Positions 8,503-15,620 of a stretch of 41,188 nucleotides of DNA are shown piece by piece. This DNA comes from Candidatus Omnitrophota bacterium (lineage in GTDB: Bacteria; Omnitrophota; Gorgyraeia; Gygaellales; JAQTUX01): assembly GCA_028707125.1 (NCBI GenBank), contig JAQTUX010000001.1, positions 672,662-713,849 of the forward strand, written 5' to 3'. The translations under genes and the position numbers were made by a program. Within the stretch, counting starts at the first letter, position 1, and the number at the start of each line of letters is the position of its first letter. The notes beneath the pieces were generated by a model. It did no database searches and was not told where the DNA came from. It saw nothing but the letters and a program-made list of their open reading frames with translations.

Positions 8503-9000
8503 ATGAGAAGTAGAATTATATTGTTTATTATCGGGTTTATATCCTGGTCGCTGCTTAACTGGGTGCCGGATACGCAGCATATAATAGTAGGCCTGTTCGT
8601 GTGCGCCTTAGTGGCTTATGTGACCGGGGATCTATTTGTGCGCAGGCCCCATGTCTTTAAGCATCCCCGCCGCTATTGGTATTTCCTCTTTAGTTATCTG
8701 CCGCTGTTTTTGTGGGAATGCGTTAAGGCAAATATTGATGTCGCCCGCAGAGTGCTGCATCCGCGCCTGCCGATAAACCCGGGCATAGTCAAGGTGAAGA
8801 CAGCGCTTAAGACAGACACGGGCCTGACGTTTCTGGCGAATTCAATAACGCTTACCCCCGGCACGCTGGTCGTGGATATTGACAGAGAGGAAGGTATTCT
8901 ATACGTCCATTGGATCGATGTGAAGGCCAAAGACGTCGAGGCGGCTACGGAGAAGATCGTTGAGCGTTTTGAAAATATTTTAAGCAAGATTTTTGAATAA
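8503..9000 (+). CDS. mnhE: Na+/H+ antiporter subunit MnhE/MbhA-like
   Basis: This 165-residue protein has two or three N-terminal membrane helices and a soluble C-terminal half. The second half has the MnhE signature: KTDTGLTFLANSITLTPGT followed by a segment ending in YVHWID. MnhE is a peripheral membrane-embedded subunit of Mrp. Its stop is separated by one base from the mnhF start, and it lies 16 bp after mnhD. Confidence 0.93.
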   Translation: MRSRIILFIIGFISWSLLNWVPDTQHIIVGLFVCALVAYVTGDLFVRRPHVFKHPRRYWYFLFSYLPLFLWECVKANIDVARRVLHPRLPINPGIVKVKTALKTDTGLTFLANSITLTPGTLVVDIDREEGILYVHWIDVKAKDVEAATEKIVERFENILSKIFE

Positions 9001-9001
9001 T

Positions 9002-9370
9002 ATGAAAAACATAAGATGGTTTATAGGCGCGCTGGTGATCGCGGCGGCTCTCTGGCTGGTGCTGCTGCGCCCGCTGCCGTTCTTATTCTATAAGGACCTG
9101 CCTTATCTTGGCTTTCTGGGCAGGGCGCTTTATATCATTATCCTCGCGTCGGTCTTTTGCCTTTATCGTATCGCGAGAGGGCCTACCGGCGCAGACAGGA
9201 TCGTGGCGGTAGATATATTCGGCATTATGATAGTGGGGCTATGCGCCGTATTGACTATTTCAACGCGCAGGTCATGGTATATAGACATAGGTATTGCCTG
9301 GGCGCTGCAGAGTTTTATAAGCACGCTGGCGCTTTCAAAATTTTTAGAGGGAAAGGATTTTGATGAATAG
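9002..9370 (+). CDS. mnhF: Na+/H+ antiporter subunit MnhF/MbhB-like
   Basis: The protein is 122 residues from the ATG at 9002; an in-frame TTG at 8993 would overlap mnhE and is less likely. It has an N-terminal extension of about 35 residues relative to a usual MnhF. It then shows the family motif RIARGPTGADRIVAVD and two further membrane helices. MnhF belongs to the small-subunit bundle of Mrp antiporters. It overlaps the start of mnhG. Confidence 0.9.
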   Translation: MKNIRWFIGALVIAAALWLVLLRPLPFLFYKDLPYLGFLGRALYIIILASVFCLYRIARGPTGADRIVAVDIFGIMIVGLCAVLTISTRRSWYIDIGIAWALQSFISTLALSKFLEGKDFDE

Positions 9371-9698
9371 TATCCTGGGTCTTGTGTTTATCGCGGCGGG
9401 CCTTGCCTTTAATTTATTCGGCTGTTTGGGCCTGGTGCGGCTTCCTGACGTTTATAACCGGTTGCAGGCAGCGACAAAATGCGTGACGCTGGGGACTTGT
9501 AGTATACTTTTCGGCACATTTCTCCTCGTGGGTTTTACGGCCGCCGGAATGAAGTCGCTTCTGTGCATGGGGTTTCTGATATTGACTTCGCCGGTTGCCG
9601 CCCACGCGGTAGCGCGGGGCGCGCACAGGTCAGGCGTCAAACTGTGGGAGAAGAGCGTGGTGGATAGATACGCTGAAGATAAGGAAGGGGAAGCGTGA
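9363..9698 (+). CDS. mnhG: Na+/H+ antiporter subunit MnhG/MbhC-like
   Basis: This 111-residue protein has three membrane helices. The MnhG motif GLVRLPDVYNRLQAATKC is near residues 22-40, followed by TSPVAAHAVARGAHRSGVK, also typical. The ATG at 9363 overlaps the end of mnhF by 8 bp. A GGAAGGGG stretch within its last codons provides the ribosome-binding site for the following GTG-started ferredoxin gene. Confidence 0.93.
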   Translation: MNSILGLVFIAAGLAFNLFGCLGLVRLPDVYNRLQAATKCVTLGTCSILFGTFLLVGFTAAGMKSLLCMGFLILTSPVAAHAVARGAHRSGVKLWEKSVVDRYAEDKEGEA

Positions 9699-10306
9699 GA
9701 TTACCAAAGATAAGAGAGTTGATAGAGGCAATAAGAGCGCTGATAAAGGGGCCGTATACATCTAAGTTTCCCAGGGAGGCGCATAAGCCGCATCCTAATT
9801 TTAGGGGCCAGCCCAAATATAACGAAGAGAAATGCGTGGGCTGCCTTGCCTGTGAAGAGGTATGCCCCGTAGGCGCGATAGGCCATCAGGACCTGATCGG
9901 AGATAAGGATGGCCCAAAGAGGCGCATAGAACATTATACGGACACCTGCATATTCTGCGGGCAGTGCGAGGCCGCCTGCATCGCCGGCCATGAGGGTATA
10001 AAACTTTCCAACGACTGGGAACTCTCCTTTTTTGACAGAAAGCAGTCAAGCGAACATATCCATAAGGACTTGCAGCTGTGCGAACTCTGCGGTTCGGTCA
10101 TCGCCTGCAAAGACCATTTAAAATGGATAGCGGAGAAGATCGGCGAACTGGCCTATTCCAGCCCCACGCTTTATTTCTCACGCCTGAAAGAGCTCGGCAT
10201 AGTAGATGAGAACATCCTTTCCGTAATGAAGGATTACGGCCGGTCTGACAGGGTGAAGATCCTCTGCGCCCGCTGCCGCCGCGAGACCACGTTTACCACC
10301 AAATAG
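9695..10306 (+). CDS. Hydrogenase ferredoxin subunit, NuoI/HycF/MbhN-like, with C-terminal CxxC pairs
   Basis: The 203-residue protein has two [4Fe-4S] motifs: C47-C50-C53-C57 and C85-C88-C91-C95. This matches the NuoI-type subunit that carries electrons from ferredoxin to the small subunit. A C-terminal extension of about 75 residues contains two further CxxC pairs (C129/C132 and C191/C194). This resembles the HycF extension and probably binds a zinc or Fe ion. The start is GTG 9695, overlapping mnhG by 4 bp and preceded by a strong GGAAGGGG. It is the last structural gene of the hydrogenase. Confidence 0.9.
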   Translation: MRLPKIRELIEAIRALIKGPYTSKFPREAHKPHPNFRGQPKYNEEKCVGCLACEEVCPVGAIGHQDLIGDKDGPKRRIEHYTDTCIFCGQCEAACIAGHEGIKLSNDWELSFFDRKQSSEHIHKDLQLCELCGSVIACKDHLKWIAEKIGELAYSSPTLYFSRLKELGIVDENILSVMKDYGRSDRVKILCARCRRETTFTTK

Positions 10307-10316
10307 ATCTTACGGG

Positions 10317-10763
10317 ATGTTTAAAGATATATTTAAAGGCAGGGTTGTCATCGTCGGTATCGGCAACGTGCTGCGCGGGGATGACGGCTTCGGCCCGGCA
10401 TTTATCGCGGCCGTGAAGGATAAAATAAAGGCATGCTGCATTGACGCGGGGACTACGCCGGAAAATTATATAGGGAAGATAATAAAAGAGCGGCCGGATA
10501 CTGTTTTGCTTGTTGACGCGGCGCATTTAGGATTAAGGCCGGGGGAGCATGCCGTCTTGAGAAAAGGAGATATCCTTAATGTCGGTTTTACCACGCATGA
10601 TATGCCGCCCCATATGTTTATTGAGCGCTTAGAGAGCGAAACAGGCGCAAGCGTATATATGCTCGCGCTTCAGCCGGAAAACGTTGATTTCGGCGAAGGG
10701 CTATCAGGCAGCGTGAATAAGTCGCTTCAGGAGATGATCGAAAGATGCACGAATCCCATTTGA
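10317..10763 (+). CDS. hycI: Hydrogenase maturation endopeptidase (HycI family)
   Basis: This 148-residue protein has the protease family motif GIGNVLRGDDGFGP at about residues 14-27. It also has the Ni-probing acidic site in LLVDAAHLG and a later histidine in TTHDMPPH. The family removes the C-terminal peptide of the [NiFe] large subunit after metal insertion. The large subunit at 2812-3981 has a suitable 30-residue tail after DPCYCCTER. It overlaps the HypA-like gene by 19 bp. Confidence 0.92.
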   Translation: MFKDIFKGRVVIVGIGNVLRGDDGFGPAFIAAVKDKIKACCIDAGTTPENYIGKIIKERPDTVLLVDAAHLGLRPGEHAVLRKGDILNVGFTTHDMPPHMFIERLESETGASVYMLALQPENVDFGEGLSGSVNKSLQEMIERCTNPI

Positions 10764-10987
10764 TCGAGCCCATAATAAAAGGCATATCAGAGCATGCGGG
10801 AAAGGAAGGCGCCGCAAAGGTGATAAAGGTGCGCCTGAAGATCGGCACCCTCTGCGGTGTCAGCGAGGATTCCTTCAGGGAGACCTTTAAGGTCCTGGCA
10901 AAAGATACCATCCTTAAAGACGCGGAGCTTGAGATAGTGTTTTTCCCCAGCGCAAGGGTTGATGTCGTATCTTTTGACATAGAATAA
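10745..10987 (+). CDS. hypA: HypA-like nickel chaperone lacking the zinc ribbon
   Basis: The 80-residue protein starts with MHE, giving the His2 that binds nickel in HypA. It continues with the typical VIKVRLKIGTLCGVSEDSFRETF segment. A usual HypA is about 113-117 residues with a C-terminal zinc ribbon of two CxxC pairs, but here the protein stops at residue 80 with no such motif. No CxxC-containing continuation is seen in the next bases in other frames, and the next gene starts one base after the stop. It may be a real minimal HypA or a decayed end. The nickel-binding N-terminus is intact. Confidence 0.82.
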   Translation: MHESHLIEPIIKGISEHAGKEGAAKVIKVRLKIGTLCGVSEDSFRETFKVLAKDTILKDAELEIVFFPSARVDVVSFDIE

Positions 10988-10988
10988 T

Positions 10989-13736
10989 ATGTGCTACGCG
11001 ATACCGGGAAAAGTAAAACAGATACAACAAAAGACAGTAGTCGTTGATTACTTCGGCGAGGAGAAAAGGGCGCATAACGAGCTGTACGATATCTCTATCG
11101 GCGATTACGTGTGCGCCCAGGGAGGCTTTGTCATAAAGAAGGTCTCCGCCCCTGAGGCGGAAAGTATTTTATCGGCGTGGAGGGAGCTGTTTTTTCATCT
11201 CCAGGATGTGGACTTACGCCTTTCTCGCATAGACCGGAAAGACAACGCCGACAGGAAACTTGCCGTTTTGCTTGATAAGGCGCTGGAAAACGCGCCTTTG
11301 ACACAGCAGGACCTGTTATACCTTTTGGGCCTTACAGACGAGGGTTCATGCCGATTGTTCTTTAACGCCGCCAACTTCTTGCGTCAGAAATACCATAAGA
11401 ACTCCTGCTGCGTGCACGGCATAATTGAGATATCTAATTATTGCTCTGGCCCCTGCGCATACTGTGGTATATCCTGCCATAATAGACAGCTGAAACGTTA
11501 TCGTATGAGCCCCGAAGAGATAATAAACGCGGCCGTTAGCGCTGTGCAAGAATACGGGTTTCAGGCGCTTGTCCTGCAAAGCGGAGAGGACCCCGGATAC
11601 AGCGTGGATGAGCTCGCCGGTATCATAAAAAGCATAAAAGAAAAAGCCCCCTGCCTTATATGCGTCAGTTTCGGAGAGGTCGGCCTGGGCGGATTGGAAA
11701 AGCTTTACAACGCGGGGGCGCGCGCGCTTTTGATGCGTTTTGAGACGTCAAACCCTAAACTATACGAAGACCTGCATCCGCGGCGATCTTTGAATACAAG
11801 GATAGAACATATCAAAAGGGCCCACGAGCTGGGGTATCTTATAATAACCGGTTCTCTGATAGGGCTACCGGGCCAGACACGGCAGGATATTATAAACGAC
11901 ATATATCTGGCGAAAAATCTGCGCGCGGAGATGTATTCTTTCGGCCCGTTCCTGCCGCATCCGCGGACGCCGCTTTCGCGCCATAGGCCGCCGTCGGAAT
12001 TGGATGTCCTGAAAACATTGGCATTGATCCGGCTCATTGACCCGGAGAACGCCAAGGTCCTTGTTACAACGGCGCTGGAGACGCTTTCCGGCGCGGCCAG
12101 AGGGAAGGCCCTTATGTGCGGCGCCAATTCCCTTATGCTTAACGCCACCCCGTTTCAATACAGCAGGCACTATTCTATCTATCCCGATAAGGCCCATACG
12201 GATGAGCCATTAGAGAAGCAGATAGACGAGTCGCTTTCTCTTCTTAAGTCATTAGGCCGCGCCCCGACTGACCTGGGGATCTCGGCCGCGGAAGAGAAGC
12301 CGGATAAATACCTTAAGGATCAAAAGGATTTTATCAATGAGGAACTGATAAACAACGCGCTTGCCTTGAATAAAGGCGCCGAACCGAAAAGGATAGAGGA
12401 TATACTTGATAAGGCCCTGTCAATACAGACATTGACGCTTGATGAAACCGCGGCCTTGCTTAATGTCAGAGATAAAAATACCTGGGACAGGATGAGGGAA
12501 ACCGCCGCCAGGATAAAAAATAAGGTCTACGATAACAGGATAGTCACCTTCGCGCCGCTTTATTTAAGCAACCTCTGCGTTAACAACTGCTCCTATTGCG
12601 GCTTCAGAAAAGACAATGAGAAGATCAAGAGAAGGACCCTGGGTCTCGATGAGGTGGCCAGGGAAACAGAGGTGCTGGCAGGTAAAATAGGCCATAAACG
12701 TCTTATAGCGGTTTATGGAGAGCATCCCACAACAGGTATTGATTACATTGCTTCAACATTAAGGGCGATTTACGATGTAAAGGTAAAGACAAAAAACGGG
12801 TTTGGCCAGATAAGAAGGGTAAATGTGAACGCGGCGCCTATGTCCGTGGAAGACCTGAAGGCCTTAAAGAAATCCGGCATCGGCACATATCAGGTATTTC
12901 AGGAGACATATCATCACGCGAGTTACCGGAAAGCGCATCCCGAAAATACCTTAAAATCAGATTACAGTTGGAGGCTGCGCTGTATGCACAGGGCCCTTGA
13001 AGCGGGCATAGACGATGTCGGCATAGGCGCGCTTTTTGGCTTATACGACTGGAGATTTGAAGTGCTGGGCCTGGTTTCTCACGCGAGGGAACTTGAAGAT
13101 AAATTCGGAATAGGGCCTCATACGATCTCCTTCCCAAGGCTTGAGCCGGCGTTTAACACGCCGCTTGCCCAAAACGCGCGCTTTAAGGTAAGCGACGAAG
13201 ATTTTGAAAAGCTGGTCACTGTAATAAGGATCGCGGTCCCTTATACAGGGATGATCTTGACCGCGAGAGAAAATGCCCGAATGAGAAGGAGGGTGATGCC
13301 TTTGGGATGTACTCAGACAGACGCCTCTACCTGTATCGGCATAGGCGCTTATAGCGACAGGTATGCCGCGCAGGAAGGCCAAAGGCAGCAGTTCTTCCTG
13401 GGAGATACAAGAGGCCTGGATGAGGTGATAAGAGAACTTGCCATGATGGGATATATCACATCATTTTGCACTGCGGGTTACCGCTGCGGCAGGACAGGAG
13501 AGCATATTATGTCCCTTCTTAAGACAGGCGCTGAAGGCAGGTTCTGCAAGATAAACGCGGTTTTGACATTCCGAGAATGGCTTGACGATTTTGCCGGCGA
13601 GCAGACCCTGGCGGCGGGCGAAGCGATAATAGAAAAAGAACTGAACGCGATAAAGTCGAAGATACCTTCTTTATATCCCAAGGTTTTAGAATACTACGAA
13701 AGGATCAAAAAAGGCGAAAGAGATTTATTTTTATGA
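10989..13736 (+). CDS. HypC-HydE-HydG triple fusion, hydrogenase cofactor maturase
   Basis: The 915-residue protein joins three maturases. Residues 1-70 are HypC: it begins MCYAIPGKV, with the Cys2 that carries the Fe ligand complex, and has the GDYVCAQGGFVIKKV segment. Residues about 85-430 are a HydE/BioB-type radical-SAM domain with C152, C156 and C159 (CxxxCxxC). Residues about 440-915 are a HydG-type tyrosine lyase with radical-SAM C530, C534 and C537. The HydG C-terminus carries C827, C833 and C853. The usual auxiliary-cluster cysteine at 830 is Gly. The gene lies one base after hypA at the end of a [NiFe] operon. HydG makes CO and cyanide from tyrosine in [FeFe] maturation; delivery to a HypC scaffold for a [NiFe] site is my inference. 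Confidence 0.9.
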   Translation: MCYAIPGKVKQIQQKTVVVDYFGEEKRAHNELYDISIGDYVCAQGGFVIKKVSAPEAESILSAWRELFFHLQDVDLRLSRIDRKDNADRKLAVLLDKALENAPLTQQDLLYLLGLTDEGSCRLFFNAANFLRQKYHKNSCCVHGIIEISNYCSGPCAYCGISCHNRQLKRYRMSPEEIINAAVSAVQEYGFQALVLQSGEDPGYSVDELAGIIKSIKEKAPCLICVSFGEVGLGGLEKLYNAGARALLMRFETSNPKLYEDLHPRRSLNTRIEHIKRAHELGYLIITGSLIGLPGQTRQDIINDIYLAKNLRAEMYSFGPFLPHPRTPLSRHRPPSELDVLKTLALIRLIDPENAKVLVTTALETLSGAARGKALMCGANSLMLNATPFQYSRHYSIYPDKAHTDEPLEKQIDESLSLLKSLGRAPTDLGISAAEEKPDKYLKDQKDFINEELINNALALNKGAEPKRIEDILDKALSIQTLTLDETAALLNVRDKNTWDRMRETAARIKNKVYDNRIVTFAPLYLSNLCVNNCSYCGFRKDNEKIKRRTLGLDEVARETEVLAGKIGHKRLIAVYGEHPTTGIDYIASTLRAIYDVKVKTKNGFGQIRRVNVNAAPMSVEDLKALKKSGIGTYQVFQETYHHASYRKAHPENTLKSDYSWRLRCMHRALEAGIDDVGIGALFGLYDWRFEVLGLVSHARELEDKFGIGPHTISFPRLEPAFNTPLAQNARFKVSDEDFEKLVTVIRIAVPYTGMILTARENARMRRRVMPLGCTQTDASTCIGIGAYSDRYAAQEGQRQQFFLGDTRGLDEVIRELAMMGYITSFCTAGYRCGRTGEHIMSLLKTGAEGRFCKINAVLTFREWLDDFAGEQTLAAGEAIIEKELNAIKSKIPSLYPKVLEYYERIKKGERDLFL

Positions 13737-13742
13737 TATAAT
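13734..13742 (+). promoter_or_regulatory. Extended -10 promoter of the MFS gene, probably leaderless
   Basis: TGATATAAT is an extended -10 (TGnTATAAT) located just before the MFS start; only six bases separate TATAAT from ATG 13749. No convincing -35 box is seen. Transcription would begin at or next to the start codon. Confidence 0.6.
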
Positions 13743-13748
13743 CTCTTT

Positions 13749-14945
13749 ATGTTTTCTTCGTTAAAGATCCGCAACTTCAGGATATATTGGCTGGGCATGC
13801 TGATCTCGCTTATCGGCAGCTGGGTGCAGATCACGGCGCAGGCCTGGCTTGTATTTGACCTTACCAGATCATCCTTCCTTTTAGGCATTGTCGGTTTTTC
13901 CAGTTATATCCCTATTTTCGCGCTTTCTCTATTCGGCGGCGTTGCCGCCGACAGGTTTTCAAAACGCGGCATACTGCTGGTCACCCAGGTCGGGCTTATG
14001 GCGCTGGCATTTGTCCTCGGTATTCTGGTAGTGGCAGAGAAGGCGGCGGTCTGGAATATTGTTTTGATCTCTCTCCTTAACGGTTCATTTATGGCATTTG
14101 ACGGCCCGGCCAGGCAGGCCTATATCATAGAGCTTACCGGCAGAGAGCATGTACTGAATGCCCTGGCGTTGAATTCCGCGGCATTCAATTCAGCCAGGAT
14201 AATCGGCCCGGCGCTAGCCGGTATATTGATCGCCTCGGTGGGCATGGCAGGGTGCTTCTTCGTTAATGCCGTATCGTTCCTCGCCGCGATAGCCGCCTTG
14301 GCGATAATAAGAGCCGCCGGCAGCCGGGGCGTGAGGCAGAATAAGCATATTTTTGTTGAGTTGTGGGAGGGATTGAATTTCATCAGGGGCCACCGGCTTA
14401 TACTCGCGCTTATGATCATAGTCGCGGTATCCAGTTTGTTCGGGTTTTCTTACGTTATATTAATGCCGGTGTTCGCCGATTCCGTATTCGCCAAAGGCGT
14501 CGGCGGATTAGGCACGCTTATGTCAAGCGCGGGATTCGGCGCTTTAATTGCCGCGCTTACTATCGCGGGGCTGGGCGATTTTAAAGGCAAGGGCAAGCTC
14601 CTTATGGCTTCGGCGGTAGTGTTTTCTCTGGCCTTGTTCGCGTTTTCTTTTACCAGGATATACTGGCTTTCCTTGCTGCTTATATGTTTGGCGGGCTGGG
14701 GAGGCGTTTCCACGATGGCCCTTGTAAATACCTTATTGCAGATCAATGTGCCGGATAGTTTCAGGGGCAGGGTAATGGGGCTGTTTATGCTGACGTTTGC
14801 CGGGATGGTCCCTTTCGGCAACCTCCTGGCCGGCTCTGTCGCGCAGTTGGCGGGCGCGTCTGTTACATTGGCTATCGGCGCCGGTATATGCCTGGCGTTC
14901 TTTTTATGCGTTAATATTATGTTTCCGAAAATAAGGGATATCTGA
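13749..14945 (+). CDS. MFS transporter, EntS/DHA3-like
   Basis: The 398-residue protein has about twelve membrane helices and belongs to the major facilitator superfamily. It opens with FRIYWLGMLISLIGSWVQITAQAWLVFDLT, like EntS-type exporters, and has the loop 2-3 motif GGVAADRFSKRGILL (an MFS motif A variant). The mid-protein segment FDGPARQAYIIELT is also family-like. The substrate cannot be told. It follows the maturase fusion by 12 bp but has its own -10 box, so it is probably not part of that operon's function. Its TGA overlaps the next ATG by one base. Confidence 0.88.
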   Translation: MFSSLKIRNFRIYWLGMLISLIGSWVQITAQAWLVFDLTRSSFLLGIVGFSSYIPIFALSLFGGVAADRFSKRGILLVTQVGLMALAFVLGILVVAEKAAVWNIVLISLLNGSFMAFDGPARQAYIIELTGREHVLNALALNSAAFNSARIIGPALAGILIASVGMAGCFFVNAVSFLAAIAALAIIRAAGSRGVRQNKHIFVELWEGLNFIRGHRLILALMIIVAVSSLFGFSYVILMPVFADSVFAKGVGGLGTLMSSAGFGALIAALTIAGLGDFKGKGKLLMASAVVFSLALFAFSFTRIYWLSLLLICLAGWGGVSTMALVNTLLQINVPDSFRGRVMGLFMLTFAGMVPFGNLLAGSVAQLAGASVTLAIGAGICLAFFLCVNIMFPKIRDI

Positions 14946-15391
14946 TGAGGCCGCGCTACCATGTGGTTTCGTCGCTTGCCTTCGGTATAGGTTTTTGGAA
15001 GGCCTCCGGCGATCTCAAGGCGTCACTTGCCTGTCTGTTGGCGGGTATATTAATAGATATTGACCACGTAATTGATTTTTATATCCATAACCGGATAAAG
15101 ATGGAGAGCCCGCTTAGGGCCTATAGACGGTTGCGCGATTGGTGCTTTGGGCTGAAGTTTGACGCGTTGTATATATGCCTGCATTCAATAGAATTGCTAT
15201 TGCTTATCTGGCTTTATGTCCTTATATTGAAACCGGGTATATTCTGGCTTGCCATCGCGGTGGGGTTAACGCAGCATATGATCCTGGATATTATTTTTAA
15301 CAGCAGGAGATTCATCCCTCCTCGAGGCTATCTCTTTTTCTATCGCATGAAAAAGGGGTTTAAGAAAGACGCCCTGATGCGGCGCCCTTGA
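14945..15391 (+). CDS. Small membrane protein of unknown function
   Basis: I do not recognise this 148-residue protein with certainty. It has three or four hydrophobic segments. The DIDHVIDF motif (about residue 38) after GILI, and a later TQHMILDIIFN segment, resemble YdjM-type inner-membrane metal-dependent hydrolases, which pair histidine and aspartate residues within the membrane. That likeness is weak. The gene starts on the stop codon of the MFS gene (one-base overlap), so the two are probably translated together. The -35 box of the downstream riboswitch promoter overlaps its stop codon. Confidence 0.7.
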   Translation: MRPRYHVVSSLAFGIGFWKASGDLKASLACLLAGILIDIDHVIDFYIHNRIKMESPLRAYRRLRDWCFGLKFDALYICLHSIELLLLIWLYVLILKPGIFWLAIAVGLTQHMILDIIFNSRRFIPPRGYLFFYRMKKGFKKDALMRRP

Positions 15392-15416
15392 AATCCGCTT
15401 GAAAATGTGTTATACT
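15388..15416 (+). promoter_or_regulatory. Sigma70-type promoter of the riboswitch RNA
   Basis: TTGAAA (15388-15393), a 17-bp spacer and TATACT (15411-15416) form a good promoter. Transcription should begin near 15422, exactly at the 5' strand of the enclosing stem of the RNA element. The -35 overlaps the stop codon of the upstream gene. Confidence 0.75.
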
Positions 15417-15421
15417 TATAG

Positions 15422-15567
15422 TAGCCGATAAAGGTAAACCTTGGGAAACCAGGGGACGCAAAGCCGCAAACCTAAATCCAGAAGTCGGCAAGGACATGGT
15501 GGTTGGGCTGCAGTTCGGAGGTGAGTATCGCAGAACAAGAAAGACACCTTTATCGGCTCCTTTTTTT
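15422..15567 (+). ncRNA. Cyclic di-GMP-I (GEMM-I)-like riboswitch with terminator stem
   Basis: The RNA carries the GEMM hallmarks. GGTAAACC is followed by a P2 hairpin with a GAAA tetraloop (TTGGGAAACCAGG), then GGGACGCAAAGCC, and a P3 that closes with GGTTGGGCTGC. This arrangement is specific for class I c-di-GMP (or cGAMP) riboswitches. A perfect 13-bp stem encloses it: AGCCGATAAAGGT at 15423-15435 pairs with ACCTTTATCGGCT at 15546-15558. A run of Ts (15561-15567) follows at once, so this stem can act as a terminator. About 30 nt between P3 and the 3' strand could form a further small hairpin, which is not usual. The likely controlled gene is the GH1 enzyme downstream. A G precedes TAAACC, which favours c-di-GMP, but ligand choice is uncertain. 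Confidence 0.78.
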
Positions 15568-15594
15568 ATCCCAACAGTTTTGTTGGGATTTTTT
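15568..15594 (+). terminator. Intrinsic terminator after the riboswitch
   Basis: ATCCCAACA (15568-15576), a GTTT loop and TGTTGGGAT (15581-15589) make a perfect 9-bp hairpin followed by a T-tract. It comes immediately after the first stem and T-run, so the RNA has two terminators in tandem. Confidence 0.85.
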
Positions 15595-15612
15595 ATTTTC
15601 GGGTGTTATAAT
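15583..15612 (+). promoter_or_regulatory. Possible promoter of the GH1 gene, leaderless
   Basis: TATAAT at 15607-15612 lies eight bases before the ATG at 15621. A weak -35 (TTGGGA, 15583-15588) is 18 bp upstream and overlaps the terminator arm. If used, the mRNA would start at about the start codon, making the gene independent of the riboswitch. Confidence 0.5.
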
Positions 15613-15620
15613 AATAAGAT

